From assembly GCA_025463365.1 (NCBI GenBank), contig JAOBWM010000151.1:1-36976 (forward strand): a stretch of 36,976 nucleotides of DNA, given 5' to 3'. Under the pieces are notes generated by a model. The model ran no database searches. It saw only the letters and a program-made list of their open reading frames with translations, and was not told the origin of the DNA. Source of the DNA: Acidimicrobiales bacterium (GTDB lineage: Bacteria > Actinomycetota > Acidimicrobiia > Acidimicrobiales > Iamiaceae). Made by a program: the position numbers and the translations under genes. Of the stretch, positions 34,709 through 36,976 are shown one piece after another; the stretch's first letter is position 1; each line of letters opens with the position of its first letter.

Positions 34709-35455
34709 ATGATCGAGACCCGCCGACGCGTCGCCCTGCTCAACGAAGCCGGTGGCTATGTGGGCCCGGCCATGGCACGCGAGTGGGCCCGCCGCGGCCA
34801 TGACCTCGTGCTCGGACACCCCGCCGACGGCTTGGTCGACGAGCTGCGCGGCCTCGGCGCGGAGGTCGAGGTCGTCGACGACGTGCGCGACCTGTCCAAG
34901 CCCGAGGCCGCCCCCGCGCTGGTGGCCGCGGCGTTGAGCCGCTTCGGGCGGATCGATGCCGCAGCCGCCTTCACGGGCAAGATCATCGGCGGGCGGTTCA
35001 CCAAGTCGTCGCTCGAGGATCTGCAGCGCCTCGTCGTCGGGTGCCTCGAAGCGCCGTACCACTTCCTCAAGGCGGTGACGGAGCCGATGATCGAGCAGGG
35101 TTCGGGCCAGGTCGCGCTCATCACCAGCGCGGCCGGCGCCCGGCCCACGCCGGGGGCGCCGCTGTACTCCTCGGTCCGAGCCGGCGCCACGATGCTCGCC
35201 CGCAACGTCGCGATGGAGATCGCACCGACCGGGGTCCAGGTCAACGCCCTCGGCACGAACTTCATGGACTTCCCCGAGTTCCATGCCGCGGCGGGCACGA
35301 ACGACCCCGAGGTCCGCGCGGCCTACGAGGCCCAGATCCCGATGCGGCGCTTCGGGACCATGGAGGAGTTCGCGGCCTTCTCGATGGCCTTCCTCGACGG
35401 CACGAGCGGCTTCACCACCGGCCAGTTCGTGGCCTACGCCGGCGGCTGGGCCTAG
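34709..35455 (+). CDS. SDR protein with halohydrin dehalogenase-type Ser-Tyr-Arg triad
   Basis: 248-aa short-chain dehydrogenase fold protein. The catalytic set is Ser140, Tyr153 and Arg157: Arg replaces the usual SDR Lys, and the spacing S-x12-Y-x3-R is that of halohydrin dehalogenases (HheC Ser132/Tyr145/Arg149). The TGxxxGxG nucleotide motif is missing; in its place NEAGGYVG (12-19) fits the dehalogenase pattern T-x4-F/Y-x-G except for Asn instead of Thr. Downstream NALGTNFMDFPEF resembles the halide-site region. These enzymes release halide from vicinal haloalcohols, giving epoxides, without NAD(P). The ATG is preceded by GGGAG about 7 nt upstream. The stop overlaps that of the convergent TetR gene. 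An ordinary SDR with an atypical site is the alternative. Confidence 0.7.
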   Translation: MIETRRRVALLNEAGGYVGPAMAREWARRGHDLVLGHPADGLVDELRGLGAEVEVVDDVRDLSKPEAAPALVAAALSRFGRIDAAAAFTGKIIGGRFTKSSLEDLQRLVVGCLEAPYHFLKAVTEPMIEQGSGQVALITSAAGARPTPGAPLYSSVRAGATMLARNVAMEIAPTGVQVNALGTNFMDFPEFHAAAGTNDPEVRAAYEAQIPMRRFGTMEEFAAFSMAFLDGTSGFTTGQFVAYAGGWA

Positions 35456-36102
35456 CCGACGATCTGGGCGTCCGCCGGGGCTGCGGCGCCGACGATCGCG
35501 GCCACCGACCGGCTCAGCACCCGAGCCGTCGCCGACGCGGTCAGCCCGCGGTGGACCCGGAGGTGCTCGATCCCCTCGAAGCCCAACAAGACGTCGATGG
35601 CGGACACGAGGTCGGCTGGCACCGGCGGCACGGCATCCGCGAGCTCGGGGGCGAACATCTCCTCGATCTGGACGCGCAGCGTGACCCGGCGCTCCTCGAC
35701 GCGCCCGGCGATCACCTCGTTCGTGCGGGACCGCTGCACCGCGGCCCGCATGACGGGCGCGACCGCGTCGTAGAGGCGGAGACGCTGGGCGACGAGCCGG
35801 CGGATCCGGGCGTCGAGCGAGCCCTGCCCCGCGTCCTCGATCGCGAACATGGGCTGGATGCGGTCGAGGTGGCGGGCCATGGCCGCCCGGGCCAGCGCCT
35901 CCATGTCCTCGAAGTAGCGGTACACGGATCGCAGCGACACGCCCGAACGCTCGGCCACCTCGGCCGGCGCCGGATAGACGGCGTCCTCACCGAACAGTTC
36001 GATCAGGGCATCGAGCACGGCGTCCCGGTTGCGGTCGCGGCGTGCGGTCCGTCCGTCGCGCTCCCCCGCCTCCTCGACCGGCACCGCACTCGTATCGGTC
36101 AC
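35452..36102 (-). CDS. TetR/AcrR-family transcriptional regulator
   Basis: 216-aa regulator. The N-terminal helix-turn-helix is in the segment AVYPAPAEVAERSGVSLRSV followed by YRYFEDMEALARAAM; the C-terminal half is an all-helical ligand domain with no specific signature. The GTG start overlaps the queF stop in GTGA, so it would be translated from the que mRNA. Its stop (35454-35452) overlaps the stop of the convergent SDR gene at CTAG. The target is unknown: the SDR gene and its promoter lie about 1.3 kb away, and self-control through the que operon is equally possible. Confidence 0.9.
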   Translation of the reverse strand: MTDTSAVPVEEAGERDGRTARRDRNRDAVLDALIELFGEDAVYPAPAEVAERSGVSLRSVYRYFEDMEALARAAMARHLDRIQPMFAIEDAGQGSLDARIRRLVAQRLRLYDAVAPVMRAAVQRSRTNEVIAGRVEERRVTLRVQIEEMFAPELADAVPPVPADLVSAIDVLLGFEGIEHLRVHRGLTASATARVLSRSVAAIVGAAAPADAQIVG

Positions 36103-36500
36103 GAAGACGTCCCGAGCTCGGAGACGGCGCGCAAGGAGATCCCGCCCCTCGCGCTCTGCCGGACGGTCACCCGGACCCAGCGCGGGGCCACCCGGTCCTG
36201 GACCTCCTGGGCGATCTCGGCCGCGAGGGCCTCGGCGAACACGGCCCGGTCCCGGAACTTCCAGAGGTACAGCTTGAGCGACTTGGACTCGATGCACCGC
36301 TCGGCCGGGCCGTAGGAGAGGTCGACGCCGGAGAAGTCGGGCTGGCCGGTGACCGGGCACAGCGACGTCACCTCCTCGGTGGTGAAGTGCACCTCGTTGA
36401 CGCCGGCCGGTGCCGGGAAGGTCTCGACGTGCTCGACCGGTTCGCGAACCTGGCGCCGGAGGAGGTCGAGGCCGTCACCGATCGGTTCGGGTGTGGTCAT
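36099..36500 (-). CDS. queF: NADPH-dependent 7-cyano-7-deazaguanine reductase QueF
   Basis: 133-aa unimodular (YkvM-type) enzyme of the T-fold superfamily, reducing preQ0 to preQ1 for queuosine. Cys48 in SLCPVTGQPDF forms the thioimide adduct, with Asp55 nearby. The QueF signature ESKSLKLYLWKFR spans 71-83. The ATG at 36500 overlaps the queD stop (ATGA). Presence of QueF points to tRNA queuosine rather than to preQ0-based DNA modification or deazapurine antibiotics, which do not need it. Tgt, QueA and QueC are not in the window. Confidence 0.96.
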   Translation of the reverse strand: MTTPEPIGDGLDLLRRQVREPVEHVETFPAPAGVNEVHFTTEEVTSLCPVTGQPDFSGVDLSYGPAERCIESKSLKLYLWKFRDRAVFAEALAAEIAQEVQDRVAPRWVRVTVRQSARGGISLRAVSELGTSS

Positions 36501-36895
36501 CGTGCATCTTCTCCCCAATAGGCGGCGGCACTCGTACAGGTCTCGTGGACGACGACCCGCGACAGCCCACCGAGCTCAGGCTTCAGCCGGTCCCAGATCC
36601 ACACGGCGAGGTGTTCGCTCGTCGGGTTCTCGAGGCCGGCGATGTCGTTCAGGTAGCGGTGGTCGAGCAGGTCGTGCAACGGAGCGAAGGCGCGTGCGAC
36701 GTCGGCGAAGTCCAGCACCCACCCAGATGCGTCGCCGAGCGGACCGGAGACGTGCGCCGACACGCGGAACGAGTGGCCGTGCAACCGCGCGCACTTGTGG
36801 TCCGGCGCCACGTTCGGCAGGAGGTGGGCGGCCTCGAACGTGAAGTCCTTGACGACTTCGGCCACCGGCCAGCGGGGTGCAGCTGCATCGCTCAT
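36497..36895 (-). CDS. queD: 6-carboxy-5,6,7,8-tetrahydropterin synthase QueD
   Basis: 132-aa T-fold enzyme converting dihydroneopterin triphosphate to carboxytetrahydropterin, the second step of preQ0 synthesis. Zinc ligands are His24 (FEAAHLL), His39 and His41 (LHGHSF). Catalytic Cys35 (DHKCARLHGH) and His79 with the D-H-R-Y-L-N motif are present, and Glu119 (HET) is the pterin-anchoring residue. The ATG at 36895 forms an ATGA overlap with the queE stop. A frame extension upstream would run into queE and is rejected. The closest alternative is 6-pyruvoyl tetrahydropterin synthase, but the que context decides. Confidence 0.95.
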   Translation of the reverse strand: MSDAAAPRWPVAEVVKDFTFEAAHLLPNVAPDHKCARLHGHSFRVSAHVSGPLGDASGWVLDFADVARAFAPLHDLLDHRYLNDIAGLENPTSEHLAVWIWDRLKPELGGLSRVVVHETCTSAAAYWGEDAR

Positions 36896-36976
36896 CGGAT
36901 GCCGACCACCTTGTGGGTCTGGACGCTGAGCCGCCACCGCGGGTGGGCCAGGCAGTAGGCGATGGCCTGCTCCGTG
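36892..36976 (-). CDS. queE: 7-carboxy-7-deazaguanine synthase QueE, C-terminal end only
   Basis: The last 27 complete codons before a TGA at 36892-36894 encode EQAIAYCLAHPRWRLSVQTH followed by KVVGIR. The WRLSVQTHKxxGI ending is the conserved C-terminus of the radical SAM enzyme QueE, which contracts carboxytetrahydropterin to 7-carboxy-7-deazaguanine. The rest lies beyond the right edge. The stop overlaps the queD ATG, so queE-queD-queF-tetR is one translationally coupled series. Confidence 0.85.
   Translation of the reverse strand, partial: TEQAIAYCLAHPRWRLSVQTHKVVGIR

Noticed and set aside
33809-35284. 491-codon extension of the lipoprotein gene through the SDR gene
   Set aside because: The part upstream of the ATG at 34642 is antisense to the SDR coding region; the signal peptide and -10 box define the true start.

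Overview
The window is high-G+C actinobacterial chromosome. The evidence is compact operons with ATGA/GTGA/TGATG stop-start overlaps, GTG and TTG starts, a mycobacterial-type RNase E with an Arg/Gly-rich N-terminal extension, an F420-type luciferase-like oxidoreductase, and the conserved block tig-clpP-clpX-folC-map-ndk-mreBCD-mrdA-rodA-radical SAM-rne. A lineage such as Acidimicrobiia is plausible, but this is inference; no rRNA or other decisive marker is present.

Left part (1-17.3 kb, all minus strand) is housekeeping. Read in the direction of transcription it is: tig-clpP-clpX (protein folding and degradation); folC-map (folate polyglutamylation, methionine aminopeptidase with a SEC-C motif); ndk; mreB-mreC-mreD-mrdA-rodA (the elongasome that builds lateral peptidoglycan); a 220-bp spacer with a palindrome-rich, repeat-like tail; then a radical SAM/B12 protein, its small partner protein, and RNase E/G running off the left edge.

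Middle part (17.4-25.5 kb) begins with a four-gene plus-strand operon that is the most unusual part of the window. It encodes a MauE-like membrane protein (CxCFG), a MauD-like thioredoxin-fold protein (CITC), an unknown 159-aa protein, and a Tat-exported protein. The Tat protein has a roughly 22-cysteine domain resembling the methylamine dehydrogenase light chain, followed by six LGFP cell-wall repeats. No heavy chain and no MauG are nearby. Next come tRNA-Gly(TCC), a beta-carbonic anhydrase, a luciferase-like oxidoreductase, a flavin reductase, tRNA-Arg(TCT), a small lipoprotein, a Gfo/Idh/MocA C-terminal remnant, and a zinc-free MDR oxidoreductase.

Right part (25.5-37 kb) holds a 1989-aa secreted metzincin-type metalloprotease with PPC, four putative Ig-like and twelve fibronectin type III domains. 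It also holds a lipoprotein-arylsulfatase operon, a divergent SDR protein with the Ser-Tyr-Arg triad of halohydrin dehalogenases, a TetR regulator, and queF-queD-queE (7-deazaguanine/queuosine precursor synthesis; queE is cut by the right edge).

Several transcription units show a TAnnnT -10 element only 8-10 nt before the start codon with no Shine-Dalgarno (radical SAM gene, ndk, folC, tig, the mauE-like gene, the 277-aa lipoprotein). This suggests leaderless mRNAs. No CRISPR array, transposase, integrase or rRNA was seen.
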